Of a DNA stretch of 31,125 nt, positions 11,465 to 21,304 are shown piece by piece. Origin of the DNA: Basidiobolus ranarum. Taxonomy: Eukaryota > Basidiobolomycota > Basidiobolomycetes > Basidiobolales. The DNA lies in the NCBI GenBank assembly GCA_040143965.1, contig JASJQH010000091.1, positions 1-31,125 on the forward strand. Direction: 5' to 3'. The position numbers were made by a program, and so were the translations under genes. The notes beneath the pieces were generated by a model. The model did no database searches. It was given only the letters and a program-made list of their open reading frames with translations, and had not been told where the DNA came from. Positions within the stretch are counted from its first letter, which is position 1. The number at the start of each line of letters is the position of its first letter.

Positions 11465-11970
11465 TTTTTTATACAAAAAAAGAACCGACTATAATAAGTG
11501 TAAGGGGGGGAAACAAACACCGTACGGAGAAGTCAAAGGCTGCCTTTAGCCAACAAGACTTGAAGTTAGGTTAGTAGGAGAAAAAAAAAACTGTGATGAT
11601 GAAGAAAAAAAAAAGTCGCGAAAAAAATTCAAAGGTTGACTGATTGGAGGTATTTCAAGGATTTTTTATTGAACTTTTTTAAAAATAATCAATCTGGCTA
11701 ATTAAAATTTTCAATTATTCTCTAAATGCTAGGGAATTTTTTTTATTCTTCCTTGGTTTTTTTTCTTTTCTTGAAATGCTTTTACAATCAGTGAACAAGC
11801 GTGACTTGATTTTATGCTTTATATATATCTGGAAATTGGGGTCCTAAGGAGTGTTAAAAGTGGTCTTAAAACCGGACTGTTTAAATAAGTAATTTAAGAG
11901 TGGCTCTTGTCTAAGATTTTTCAAGTTAGTCTAAATAGTGGATCGCTAATTCTACGGATGATGAAGGATG

Positions 11971-11982
11971 TTAGGGTTAGGG
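11971..11982. promoter_or_regulatory. Telobox-like TTAGGGTTAGGG motif upstream of NOP58
   Basis: Two tandem TTAGGG units about 507 nt upstream of the NOP58 start. In yeasts, Tbf1-type factors bind such motifs in promoters of ribosome-biogenesis, snoRNA and ribosomal-protein genes. A regulatory role here is inferred. Confidence 0.4.
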
Positions 11983-12043
11983 CGAGTGACAGTTGGGATT
12001 TTGCAAACAACTCCTTACCATAGCTTCAATATCACTAACCAGT

Positions 12044-12122
12044 ACTTCCAAGGCTTGCAATCATAACACAAATATCACAGTATCCATTAATTCCAAAGCT
12101 TGCAACCATAACACAAAATCAC
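12044..12122. repeat. Imperfect direct repeat of about 34 bp, two copies
   Basis: Copy 1 at 12044-12078 and copy 2 at 12089-12122 share the core TTCCAARGCTTGCAAYCATA followed by ACACAA and ATCAC, with a few substitutions and small indels. They lie between RPL43 and NOP58 and look like an old tandem duplication. Confidence 0.7.
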
Positions 12123-12199
12123 TTTACCTAGTTTATGTACACCTTAGATAATCAACAAACATTCAATGATTGGGCAGAAACTAACTAGCACTAGCTGTA

Positions 12200-12205
12200 T
12201 TTATT
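12200..12205 (-). terminator. Poly(A) signal of RPL43
   Basis: AATAAA on the minus strand, 65 nt past the RPL43 stop codon. Confidence 0.5.
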
Positions 12206-12270
12206 AAATTTAAAACAGAGTACAAAGCGTAGCGTAAAATGCCACCTGATAGGCGCAATATTTCAACGAC

Positions 12271-12728
12271 TTAAGATTCCATCAATTCACGAAGACGACG
12301 AACGGTACTGCGAACAGTTGCAGCGGCGGTGGTAGAGACAGTCCAGGCACCTCCGGCCATAACCTTACGGCAGCCACGGCATTCCCAAATACCTACAGAT
12401 TGACGTTTGACGGCATCCTACATAACCAATCATCAATACAATGAATCCATTGGAGACGTTAACCAAGAATCATCTCTACCTTGCCACAGAAAGTACAGGT
12501 GTACTTGGCGTGTTGGGTGATTTCCATCTTCTTCACTTGCTTACGAAGGGAAGCACCATAACGGGTACCGTATTTACCAACAACTCCAACCTTTTTAGTA
12601 CGTTTAGCCTAAAGTCGTAGATTTCGTTAGCATATAAAATGATTGATTCTACAACATGCTTGGTGTATACATCTACTCTAAGGAAATGGATGTTGTAAAG
12701 AAGTTAGATTGATGGATGTACTAACCAT
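12271..12728 (-). CDS. RPL43: 60S ribosomal protein eL43 (L43/L37Ae), 3 exons
   Basis: Zinc-binding protein of the large ribosomal subunit. Exons on the minus strand: 12728-12726 (the ATG alone), 12608-12480, 12417-12271, giving 92 aa, the same length as yeast Rpl43. The family opening [20 protein letters not shown] is intact, as is the four-cysteine zinc site made of CTFC before the second intron and CRGC after it. The C-terminal block [20 protein letters not shown] is the family signature. The first intron (117 nt) falls directly after the start codon, so the first coding exon is three bases; introns right behind the ATG are common in fungal ribosomal-protein genes. The start therefore cannot be found from open frames alone. 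Confidence 0.96.
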
Positions 12729-13209
12729 TTCGAAGATTTACTAAGAAAGGATGCGAAAGAAAGTACCCATCGGGCTTCTTCACCCTCTTTTGATGAATTC
12801 CAAAATCACCATTTCTCCTACGGACATCCTCCACCAATGAGTTTCCATCATTCCTCCAACAAATTTCATCCTGGAAAAGAGGATATTTTTGGAAGGCAGA
12901 ATTATCGATATTTACCAAATCACCCCCAGGAATGGGGTAATAGAATTGGAGGTTGATTAAAGTTCATTTATTTCAAGTGAACATGGGGTTGCTTAAACTA
13001 TCGGTGGTATTACAAGAGAGTGATCATGGAATAGGTGATTCCGAAAAAGTTGAATCACTTTATAACACTGGGTTGAAGTCTTGGTGGGTCTAGGCATTGT
13101 AGAGTGATTGAGCGATATCGAATCGGAAAAAGTAAGCTATCAGCAGATATTTACAGAGATATACCGATAACTCCTGCGATATAGGTATTTGAGAAAAGGA
13201 GACAAGCTT
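12729..13209. other. Intergenic region between RPL43 and the PAS gene
   Basis: A 481-nt spacer that serves as RPL43 promoter and PAS-gene 3' flank. A short open frame here (12721-12918, minus) lacks an ATG and overlaps the RPL43 splice site. I see no TATA box or other clear element. Confidence 0.5.
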
Positions 13210-14239
13210 TCAAGGGATGGTGTGAATGTGTGGTTCATCCCGTAGTAAAGGATTGTGATGCCTTGATGATGAGAATGTATATCGGTGAGAAGCTAGCACT
13301 TCTTCATTCACTGTGTACCGATGGTTATCAGGTCGAAGTAATAGGATAATCCCATCACTACAAGATATAGCCACTGCATGAAGGTTAAGGTCGCCAAAAC
13401 TTGGTGAAAGAAAAACAATGGGAAAAGATGTCATTGACTCACGCGACTTGATGGTCAAAAATGCGTGATCTAGGGTATACATGTCCTCAGGAGGGATGTA
13501 GGATAAAAGTGGTACACCGATCATATCCTCTGGCGTTATACCCAGTAGGGTCTCAGAGGCATTAGATGCAAACAGGATGGCGTGCAGTAGGGTGAATCGA
13601 TTGATAACAAGACACACCCTTGGCTCAGGGGTAAGGTTGCTGAAGGCAGAGTCCATGTTGGGGTATTTTATGAGAGATATCGGTCTATTGAAGGAATCCT
13701 GTATTTAAATAAACATTTAGAACCTCATAGTTTCAAGAAGTACCTGGAATAATAGTACCAGTGTTTCCAGGCCCTCACTGAGAACCCTTGTTCTCTCAAT
13801 TGAAGCCAAACGTTGATATGCTAGAAAGGGGATTTTCCAAAGTTAATTTCGTTAGAATTAGTGCCAAGATTTTTGAACTTGTATGTTCCGTTTACTTACG
13901 TATAAGTTGGCATTTGAAGTGAGGCGGGCCTGTTACTAAAGAGTATGTTACTACAATTATATCGTAACAGATCACACCAATCAATTCCACATAAACATAA
14001 AACCCTTCCTCGTGCTGCGCTCTACACAGGATTACCGAAAACAGCTTATCTTCTTTGAGTGCCGCATGATATACCGTTCGAATTCCCTCCTTGTCATCGG
14101 GATGATAAAAAGCATCCCACTTTTGACCGATTATATCCTCAGGCTCAAAGCCTAACACTTCACTTATGTTGTCTGAGACAAAAAGAATGGTTGCATCAGG
14201 TGCATATTCCAAGAAGAGCATGAAGTTGGGCTCTATCAT
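13210..14239 (-). CDS. Small protein with two PAS domains, 3 exons
   Basis: Exons on the minus strand: 14239-13900, 13820-13744, 13698-13210, giving 301 aa. The first PAS domain starts almost at the N-terminus (about 1-112) with the typical blocks ILFVSDNISEVLGFEPEDIIG and WDAFYHPDDKEG. A linker follows with PYQRLASIERTRVLSEGLE. The second PAS domain (about 155-255) carries ILFASNASETLLGITPEDMIG and LLSYIPPEDM. PAS domains sense small molecules, redox or light, or mediate dimerisation. The LOV cysteine motif (GRNCRFLQ type) is absent from both, so it is unlikely to be a flavin photoreceptor. No kinase, zinc finger or HLH domain is present, so any output must come through a partner. Multi-PAS proteins of this layout are known to me from early-diverging fungi. 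Exact function unknown. Confidence 0.85.
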
Positions 14240-14841
14240 GGTAAATATTTTAAAGCGGGGACCAAGTATAAAATAATGTTATGAGATAGAGGTATGCAAT
14301 AAGATAGTAACACAACAGAAGTTTGGAAAGAGAACTATAATAGTACAAGGTTTCCACAGGATATAGTGTGGATAGTATTCTAAAGAAAAATGAATAATGG
14401 AGTAAAACGTTGACCCAGTTGATTATCTTTCATCCGAATGAACGCGATTAAGGATTAAATAATTATCCTGAAAATCAAATATTATCCTGTATCAATAAAT
14501 GGGATATTTTCCCAGTAAGTACATTCTGAATGATTTACCAATCCTGATCTGTACGCCTCAGTTGCGAAACGCTACACCACTCTTCGAAACTACCATTTGA
14601 ATGAGTCTCGACAAGTTCAGGAATATCTACTTTATGCTCCAACTTGACTCCTAATGATCGGAGGTGGAGTGACCAACAAGTTGGCATATGATCGGAAGCT
14701 AATGACAAAGTAGTGTAATATTATGAATGCAGACAAGTTGTATGATGACACTGGGGAATGTTGGGATGTTTATTTCCTTCTGTATCTCTGTACAGTAAGG
14801 TTGATGAAACCAAAAAACCTGATTTATGAAGAAAGATATTA
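14240..14841. other. Intergenic region between the PAS gene and RPS5
   Basis: A 602-nt spacer: promoter side of the PAS gene and 3' flank of RPS5. TTTATT at 14769-14774 is a likely RPS5 poly(A) signal. No gene or repeat seen. Confidence 0.5.
14769..14774 (-). terminator. Poly(A) signal of RPS5
   Basis: AATAAA on the minus strand, 67 nt past the RPS5 stop codon. Confidence 0.45.
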
Positions 14842-15441
14842 TTAACGGTTGGATTTGGCAACACGTTCCAATTCATCCTTCTTCTTAATGGCATAAGAGT
14901 TAGCAGAACCCTTGGCGGCATTGATAAGCTCATCAGCCAAACATTCAGCAATGGTCTTGACATTTCTGAAGGCAGATTCACGAGTACCGGTAGTCAACAA
15001 GTGAACAGCTTGGTTGACTCTTCTCAAAGGAGAAACATCAACAGCTTGTCTACGGACAGTACCGGAGCTACCAATACGGGTAGAGTCTTCACGAGGGCCA
15101 GAGTTAATAATGGCATCAATGAGAACTTGAAGGGGGTTTTGGTCAGTAAGAAGATTGACGATTTCAAATGCGTGCTTGACGATACGAACGGCCATAAGCT
15201 TCTTGCCGTTGTTACGACCGTGCATCATAAGAGAGTTGGTCAAACGTTCGACGATGGGGCATTGAGCCTTTCTGAACTTCTTGGTGGCATATCTACCAGC
15301 AGTGTGAGGCAAGTAGACAGGGGCGCGAATTTGAAGATAGTCAGTCAAGGAGATATCCTTGATTTCGAGATCTTCATAAGACCACTTGTTGAAAAGCATA
15401 ATGCTCTGGGCATCACCGGTAATTTCAGCAGGAAGGGCCAT
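14842..15441 (-). CDS. RPS5: 40S ribosomal protein uS7 (S5)
   Basis: Component of the 40S head; it contacts mRNA and tRNA at the exit side. One coding exon encodes 199 aa (human 204). Family blocks include [38 protein letters not shown], and the C-terminal [20 protein letters not shown] with [11 protein letters not shown]. The start at 15441 is supported by an in-frame TGA four codons upstream in the spliced leader and by the usual ALPAEI opening. An intron probably lies in the 5' untranslated region (15454-15539). The gene is head-to-head with RPS29. Confidence 0.97.
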   Translation of the reverse strand: MALPAEITGDAQSIMLFNKWSYEDLEIKDISLTDYLQIRAPVYLPHTAGRYATKKFRKAQCPIVERLTNSLMMHGRNNGKKLMAVRIVKHAFEIVNLLTDQNPLQVLIDAIINSGPREDSTRIGSSGTVRRQAVDVSPLRRVNQAVHLLTTGTRESAFRNVKTIAECLADELINAAKGSANSYAIKKKDELERVAKSNR

Positions 15442-15883
15442 GGTTCCTCAGACCTAAGTTATAATGATTAAGAGTAAGATGGATGTACTTGCTTAATACG
15501 TAGATGATAAATCTAACTAGACTTAATATTCAAACTTACCGAACAAAACAGAAAGGTTAGAACCAACAGGGAAAGAAGGGTCACTTTATGACACACCAAA
15601 GCATTTCTACCATCCGAGTCAGCTTTGGGGACCACCCCTAGATAATTGGGTTTTTTTTCTTTTTTTCCCTAGACAGGATCTTGTGCAGTTGAACTCGGCT
15701 TCAATTTCATTAACTAAGTTACTATCTGAAAATTTTCATGTCAATGAGGGTTTACTTGGGTGAAAAATATGATGATTTGATTGGCTTAAGGGTTTTTTTT
15801 TCTGTGATGAGAGCTATTGATATGTCAACTTAACATGCAATCCAGGTTTCTCCTCTTCCTATTTCTCTCCGGATTGATACAAT
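15442..15883. promoter_or_regulatory. Shared divergent promoter of RPS5 and RPS29
   Basis: 442 nt separate the start codons of two small-subunit protein genes that are transcribed away from each other. Leaving out the RPS5 leader and its intron, about 340 nt are left for both promoters. T-rich runs at 15650-15669 and 15791-15801 are candidate nucleosome-excluding tracts. No TATA box was seen. Confidence 0.6.
15454..15539 (-). other. Likely 5'-UTR intron of RPS5
   Basis: On the minus strand a consensus donor GTAAGT begins at 15539 and an acceptor CTTAG ends at 15454, 12 nt before the ATG. The 86-nt length fits the other introns here. Leader introns are usual in fungal ribosomal-protein genes; no transcript was available. 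Confidence 0.65.
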
Positions 15884-16118
15884 ATGGCCCACGAAGCTGT
15901 CTGGAACTCTCGCCCTCGTAACTACGGTAAAGGCTCTCGTGAATGGTAAGTAGAGATAGACTTTTCCTATTCAAGTGCTCAGCCTTACTTATTACTCTCA
16001 AATTAATAGCCGTGTGTGCACTCACCGTGCCGGTCTCATCCGCAAGTATGGTTTGAACGTATGCAGACAGTGCTTCCGTCAATACGCCGCTGACATCGGC
16101 TTCGCCAAGTATCGTTAA
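15884..16118 (+). CDS. RPS29: 40S ribosomal protein uS14 (S29), 2 exons
   Basis: Zinc-binding protein of the 40S head. Exons 15884-15945 and 16010-16118 join to 56 aa, the family length. The protein opens [19 protein letters not shown]. The zinc site is Cys21, Cys24, Cys39 and Cys42 (two CxxC pairs), with the intron splitting the Cys21 codon. The C-terminus ADIGFAKYR is as in the family. AATAAA at 16207-16212 is a fitting poly(A) signal. Confidence 0.97.
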
Positions 16119-16206
16119 AAACTTGAACGACGTTTTTATTATTTAATACGTTAATCACACAATACATGCTGGTATATTCGTAAGCGATCTTATGTCGGGA
16201 TACCTT

Positions 16207-16212
16207 AATAAA
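16207..16212 (+). terminator. Poly(A) signal of RPS29
   Basis: AATAAA, 88 nt after the RPS29 stop codon. Confidence 0.45.
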
Positions 16213-17349
16213 ATCACATCTGATTATATATGAACTTTCAGTCTCACCTCATTGTTATATGCTGTTATGTTGCTCATGGATGTATGCACATGGCACAGAT
16301 TTGGATTCACTGAATTTATAATCACGTGAACGTCGGAGGAGTGTTTAACCAAGTATATTTCATGACTAAACAGCTCATGACGTATCTACTCATAAACCTG
16401 TATTTAATATATTTCGTTTCTCGGCTTTCATTTGCTTAGTCCAAACGTAGAGCCCATAGCCCGAATAGCCATCCCACTTCCAATCATCATCCGAGTTTTT
16501 AGACTCCGAGATAATCAGAATGCCGCAGACTCAATCATCTCCGCCTTGCCCAAATGAAGGAACGGCAAGCTAAGATCATGGTCAGAATATATCTAGAAAT
16601 ATCTTAGGGACCTGGATTTACTCATTTGTCCATACAGTTGAATTAGGATAGATGAATCATCCTCTCGACTGAGACATTGCTTATATGTTCAGTGTCTAGA
16701 TATTCAGAAGAACTCCACCTTCCATTTCATCCATCTCATCCATAATAACTGCTTTTGCTTTTGTTGCTAGCTGTACGTCCCTGCTCTACTTTCTCGGTAT
16801 GGAATCTGCATCCTTTTGATAAAACGTCCTGTATTATGCTCCCGTCCAATGATGTCATTTTACACTCATGACTCTATCCTAACCAATCATTTGCGACTTA
16901 ATGAGGTAATTACACAGCTGATTACATCATCTCCATTTGATCAGACCCAAATGATCTTTGGTTTGATTGGTTTGAAAGAAGACTAACAAAAATGAAACTG
17001 GTAGGAGTAGATGTGCAATTGATGAGTGAGCTTCCGGAATACATGTCAAGAAAAGAATGTGGGGAAAGAGAGACTGGTATATATCGGTAGCACTGATGCT
17101 AAGTTGGTCCAAAATCGAAGAATCTAGTTATTTCAATAGATTGGAATATTTCAATGGATACGATGAGACTTGACATTGCCCATTTTGTAACATCAAAAAT
17201 TTCCGTATTTGTAGCGACGTATCGGATTGTCTTGTTCTTGAATGAAGTATTCTTATTGATTGGCCGGCATACCATAAAGGAAGCTCAGAGGAGGAAATCA
17301 ATTGATAGAATGTTTGCCATAAATGGATACTTACTTTGAAGTAGTCCAA

Positions 17350-17358
17350 TATATAAAG
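17350..17358 (+). promoter_or_regulatory. TATA box of the bZIP gene
   Basis: TATATAAAG lies 123 nt before the ATG at 17482. Consensus match only. Confidence 0.45.
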
Positions 17359-17481
17359 GGATCTTTCCCTCATGATGATATCACAGTTTCTTAACTTCTA
17401 CTTGACTCTTACAGTCATCACCATCGACACTCGAAACCATTAGTTTGTTGTTATAGTCGACCAAATTTCTAACTACTTGAG

Positions 17482-18500
17482 ATGAGCGAAACAGTATCAC
17501 GACTTGGTCTTCCACGTACTGATTTTTCTGAAGGTAAGCTACATTTAAATGATTCAATTTCCAATTCATTATCACTCATTATTCCAATTATTTTACTATA
17601 GCTGATATCGGTGCTCCTACGCCGACACGATTTCTTCTTGAATGTGGTGAATACAAATTGACTCCTAGTATTTCTGCTTTGGGGGAAATCAACCCTTTTG
17701 AAGCTAGTTTTAATTCGACTGGTGGCAAAAAAGAGGTGCTCTTCTCGACCCCTAACACAAATAGTAAAAATGCATCCGTGCCTAATGCTACCCTAGCCCC
17801 TATACCTCCTCCTCCATCTTCTAATATCACCTTGGTACCTACTAGCGTCCCAGAGATAGCTTCGTTACCCAAGACAGAGTCCAACCAATACACAAAGGCA
17901 ACAACGACAGCTCAACCATTCAATAAGACGTCCCAAAACTCTGCCCCACCTAAATCATCGGAGCCGGTTTCCGAAGCACTCAACACAACGACCTCGAGAG
18001 CGAATGAAAATATGCATGATCAATATAGTAGCTCTGATGATAGTCAAAATGATAAATACGACAAGTCCAGTGGTTATAAAAGGAAAAGCTCTAGTAATGG
18101 TGACAATGATGAGGATAAACGTCGTCGTTTCCTGGAGCGCAATCGAGTTGCAGCTTCTAAATGTAGACAAAAGAAGAAAATGTGGGTAAAGGAATTGGAA
18201 TACAAATCAGATGAGATTTCTGCTAGAAACAAACAGCTTCAACAACTAGTCGGTCAACTTAAAGAGGAGTTACTTCATCTGAAAAGTCAACTTCTTGGTC
18301 ACCGTAATTGTAACTGCAATGTTATCCAACAGTACGTTCAAACAAGCGGACATTTCGGTCCACTCCCACTGGATGCCAATGGATCAGCAGTTATGGGAGC
18401 AGGTGTGCCAATGCAAATCCCACAGGCTAACCTACCACCCCAACAAACCTTTTCCAACATGAGCTCAGTGGTCGGGCTTCCACCTTTTGTGAATAATTAG
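17482..18500 (+). CDS. Atf1/CREB-type bZIP transcription factor, 2 exons
   Basis: Exons 17482-17533 and 17602-18500 join to 316 aa. The N-terminal part (about 18-56) holds TPTRFLLECGEYKLTPS and the NPFEASF block typical of the fungal Atf1 activation region. A low-complexity Ser/Thr/Pro/Asn middle follows. The bZIP starts at Lys190: basic region with the N-x7-R signature Asn198 to Arg206 (NRVAASKCR), then a zipper with Leu216, Ile223, Leu230, Leu237 and Leu244 at exact heptad spacing. The run LKSQLLGHRNC just after is also typical of the ATF/Atf1 group. Such factors bind TGACGTCA sites and, in fission yeast and moulds, act under the stress MAP kinase in osmotic, oxidative and sexual responses. 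SP/TP sites in the middle could be phosphorylation targets (inferred). Confidence 0.93.
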
Positions 18501-18921
18501 ACTAGTAAAAGAGAAAGCTCAAAACATTAATTCCCATGACGTATTTACTTTCCACATTTTTGTTATACCTTATGGCATAACCTGTCGATTCATCCCAAAC
18601 TTTGTAAATAATCCATATTAATTAAAGATCTTCTTGTCTTGCATTAAGAAATAATCTCCATAGCCACACGCATTCATTCGAGTAAACAAAGAACCATTGT
18701 TAGTAGCTTCTATTTTACTCTCACAGAAAAGGAAGACACACTGACAATGGAATCACAATCAATGAATAGTGATTTTTATGAATGAAAGATTCTGCAGAAC
18801 AATTCGTATGAGGATGTGCATGTAAAATGTGCGATTAGGGTTATGAAATATATAAGGAGCTGATCTGATGATCACTATACTATACTACTACTGCTACCAC
18901 TAGCACCAATCCGATTGCCAA
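18501..18921. other. Convergent intergenic region between the bZIP gene and SNF4
   Basis: A 421-nt spacer shared by two 3' ends. It is AT-rich with a short run of ACT/ACC triplets at about 18884-18906. No gene. Confidence 0.5.
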
Positions 18922-20393
18922 CTAATCCGATATAAACAAGTAGCTTAAGATATCACTAAGAGATACGATTCCTAGTAGCTTATCGTCAGAGTCCACGACA
19001 ATGAACCGGCGAACTCGTGATTGACGAATCGTATCAAAGATAGAAAGTAAGGTATCATTGAGACGACATGTATGAACTCCTTCAAAATCCTAATCAAAGG
19101 TAAGTGGGTGTAGAGCTTATGAAATCAAAGTAGTTGTGTTTACCTCAGGTCTCCGGAGCAATGCTTCTTCTGCCGGCATATCGAGATCATAGAAGGCTCC
19201 CTCATGTGCAAGAATCTTAACATAGCGATTAGTATTGAATTGTCATAGATTAGTGGATGTGTTGTAGTTTACCATAACATCAGAGTGCTCATACACATTA
19301 AGAACAATGTCTATCAGATGAATCGGTAAATACTCGTTAACGAATGTAGATTTTGATTATACTTGAACAAACATACTATTCTCATCCACTATAGGAACAG
19401 CTGAGATATCTCTTTGAACAAAAGTGTTGATGATTTCGATGACTGGAGTAGACATAGAGGCTGTGGCTAGATTCTTATAAGTTCCAATCTTGAGCTCAGC
19501 CAATGGTTGACAGAACAATTTTTTCTCTTTGTACTGAATGTTATCGAGTTAGAATCAGGTCCCAGTGGAATATAGTATTGTGGGATAAATGCTCACATTA
19601 GATGCTACAAACTTCAATATACGACTTTGGGTTAATACCGAGATAATCACATCGTCTCCGGTTTGCGAGTCTTTGTCTACCAACGCTAAGCGTTGCAAAT
19701 TAGCGTCAATCATAATCTTAGAAGCATGATACAAAGAGTCCAATGGATGAGCAGAAACGATAGCTGGTGTAGGAACTCCCAATTGTTCTTCAATACCTAG
19801 TACCAATAAAGGCATGTTACTTCAGCGTCCACTTAGTATTATCAAAAGTAGTACGCTACCTCGTAAAGCGTGGATTTTTAGCTGTTCAATCTCTTCCAAG
19901 GCTTCGGTATATGAAGAATGTTGATAAAAATATTGTATAAGGTTGATGAAATCGGCAACAGTTAACATGCCGGCAAACTTCTGTTGTGCAGCATCCCATA
20001 TAGGAGCGGAGGCAACTCCTGGAGTAATTCCAACCAATAAATTAGATGCTTGTCGATAAACTTCAGAAGTATAATAAACTAACCATTTTGTAATAGAGCG
20101 GCTAAAGCTTTCTTCACTAATAAACCAGAATCCAATACTATAGCTCTAAAACTGATGGGTAATACGTCGTAACAGAGCTGTTGCTTTAAATATTGACTTA
20201 GTATTTTTGGTACTTGTAAACTATCCAGGCTTTCCCCTTCGTCCTTGGAAATATTCTCCAAGTTGCTTTTATTGGATATATTCTGAGGATCGGTTGGTAT
20301 ACCACTAGGATTAAGTGGCGAAAAGGTGGGCGGTGTAAGGTAATGGCTAGAATCCGTACCTTCCAGTATTCCTAATGACTTCTTGCTGTTCAT
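18922..20393 (-). CDS. SNF4: AMPK/SNF1 complex gamma subunit (Snf4), 7 exons
   Basis: Energy-sensing regulatory subunit of the SNF1/AMPK kinase, made of four CBS repeats that bind adenine nucleotides. Exons on the minus strand: 20393-20084, 20018-19860, 19796-19597, 19533-19377, 19310-19273, 19215-19144, 19089-18922, giving 367 aa (yeast 322). A 60-residue polar N-terminal extension precedes the CBS core. Conserved blocks run in order: CYDVLPISFRAIVLDS, VKKALAALLQN, SAPIWDAAQQKFAGMLTVADF, ISVLTQSRILKFVAS, ISAVPIVDEN, NVYEHSDVM, and the last CBS with RRFIVVDSDDKLLGIVSLSDI. I start at 20393, the first ATG; the frame runs further upstream but only from a TTG. The gene converges on a stress bZIP gene. 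Confidence 0.95.
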
Positions 20394-20850
20394 TTCATGA
20401 GACTTTCTATGGTAAAAATGATATTTAGGAATATAGGCCAAAGTTGAGTTGGAACTAGCTTTGTCAACTATATATGTGGTTTGGGCTACGTAGATAGGAC
20501 ACGGAAACTCCCTTGACCTTAGAATGGCAACATCTGGTCAAGTATATTCAGATTCCATAAAATCGAGACATCCAATAGATGTGATTGAAATATCGATTAA
20601 TCATTCTATGAATTTACACAGCAATCTGCGATAATACGATGTTGCGATAATGGGAAAGTTTGAGGTTTGTATTGAATCAGATATACATGCAGTATACGAT
20701 TCCTCACCCTTCCAAACATGAAGAATGAAACTTTAATTTATTGTGATTTTCTTTCGGAATGAAATGGAATGATGATTGTATATATTAAACGTAAGGAGAG
20801 CGGAGAGGGGAATGTGAAAGTGTAACTTTTGACAAGACAGCTTCAAGAAT
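20394..20850. other. Intergenic region between SNF4 and QCR6
   Basis: A 457-nt spacer: SNF4 5' flank and QCR6 3' flank. TTTATT at 20737-20742 may be the QCR6 poly(A) signal. Nothing else recognised. Confidence 0.5.
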
Positions 20851-21304
20851 TTATTGAAGTGTAGCAAAAAGCTTGGGAGCAACCTGAGAAATATTGTCGA
20901 TTTAATACCAAATTGAAAAAAGTTACTTAAAATTCTATTCTACTTACACATTCATCGATGCAGTGTTGTAAATGGAAGAACTCTTCAACACAGTTCTCAT
21001 TGGCACCGTTGGCAACTCTGGCAGCACATTCTTCAAGGTGATGCTTGTAGGAAGCACACTTGGCGGATTGAGCACACTCTAAAAATGAAAAGGTTAGGAA
21101 AACCTTGATCAGATGGATCTATGTCTATAGAAGAATAAACAATCTAGTATATGAACCTTCTTCAAGTTGGGGCTTAACGTCTTCTGGTTCTTCCTCTTCT
21201 TCTTCCTCCTCCTCTGCTTGCTCCTCCTCAACTTCAGGGGATTCTTCTTCTTGCTCTTCAGCAAAGACAGTAGGGAAGAGTTCTTCAAGGGCTTTGAATA
21301 GCAT
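20851..21304 (-). CDS. QCR6: Cytochrome bc1 complex hinge protein (subunit 6), 3 exons
   Basis: Acidic subunit of respiratory complex III that helps dock cytochrome c1 and cytochrome c in the intermembrane space. Exons on the minus strand: 21304-21157, 21078-20948, 20883-20851, giving 103 aa. Residues 12-49 include a long Glu-rich stretch with an unbroken run of nine Glu. The C-terminal half carries six cysteines: 51, 57, 67, 79, 89 and 93. Two CX9C spacings (57/67 and 79/89) fit the disulfide-linked helical hairpin of the family. The first donor is a weak GTTCAT, but the joined frame and the cysteine pattern support it. The acidic N-terminus is in the position of the yeast Qcr6 presequence. 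The neighbour MGM1 is also mitochondrial. Confidence 0.93.

Larger units (their letters stand above)
11465..12270. promoter_or_regulatory. NOP58 5' flank with poly(dA:dT) tracts, and RPL43 3' flank
   Basis: An 806-nt spacer between two minus-strand genes. The 300 nt nearest NOP58 carry several A or T runs of 8-10 bases (around 11581-11640 and 11739-11770), the kind that exclude nucleosomes in fungal promoters. TTAGGGTTAGGG lies at 11971-11982. An imperfect direct repeat spans 12044-12122. TTTATT at 12200-12205 is a likely poly(A) signal for RPL43. Confidence 0.55.
16119..17481. other. Long intergenic region between RPS29 and the bZIP gene
   Basis: A 1363-nt spacer, the longest here. It holds the RPS29 poly(A) signal, a CACGTG E-box (16324-16329), an ATF-type half-site TGACGT (16378-16383) and, near the right end, a TATA box. 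Short open frames on the minus strand show no family resemblance. A long upstream region suits a regulated stress factor (inferred). Confidence 0.5.

Noticed and set aside
11971-11982. TTAGGG pair as an interstitial telomere or chromosome end
   Set aside because: Only two units inside a gene-dense region; a promoter motif or chance is more likely.
12721-12918. 65-codon minus-strand frame next to RPL43
   Set aside because: It starts at TTG, overlaps the RPL43 first exon and donor, and matches nothing known.
16927-17373. Two short minus-strand frames upstream of the bZIP gene
   Set aside because: Both are under 85 codons with low-complexity or random-looking composition, and one covers the bZIP TATA box; no splice partners were found.
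17588-17893. Minus-strand open frame across the bZIP N-terminal region
   Set aside because: It is antisense to the supported bZIP exon and shows no family resemblance.
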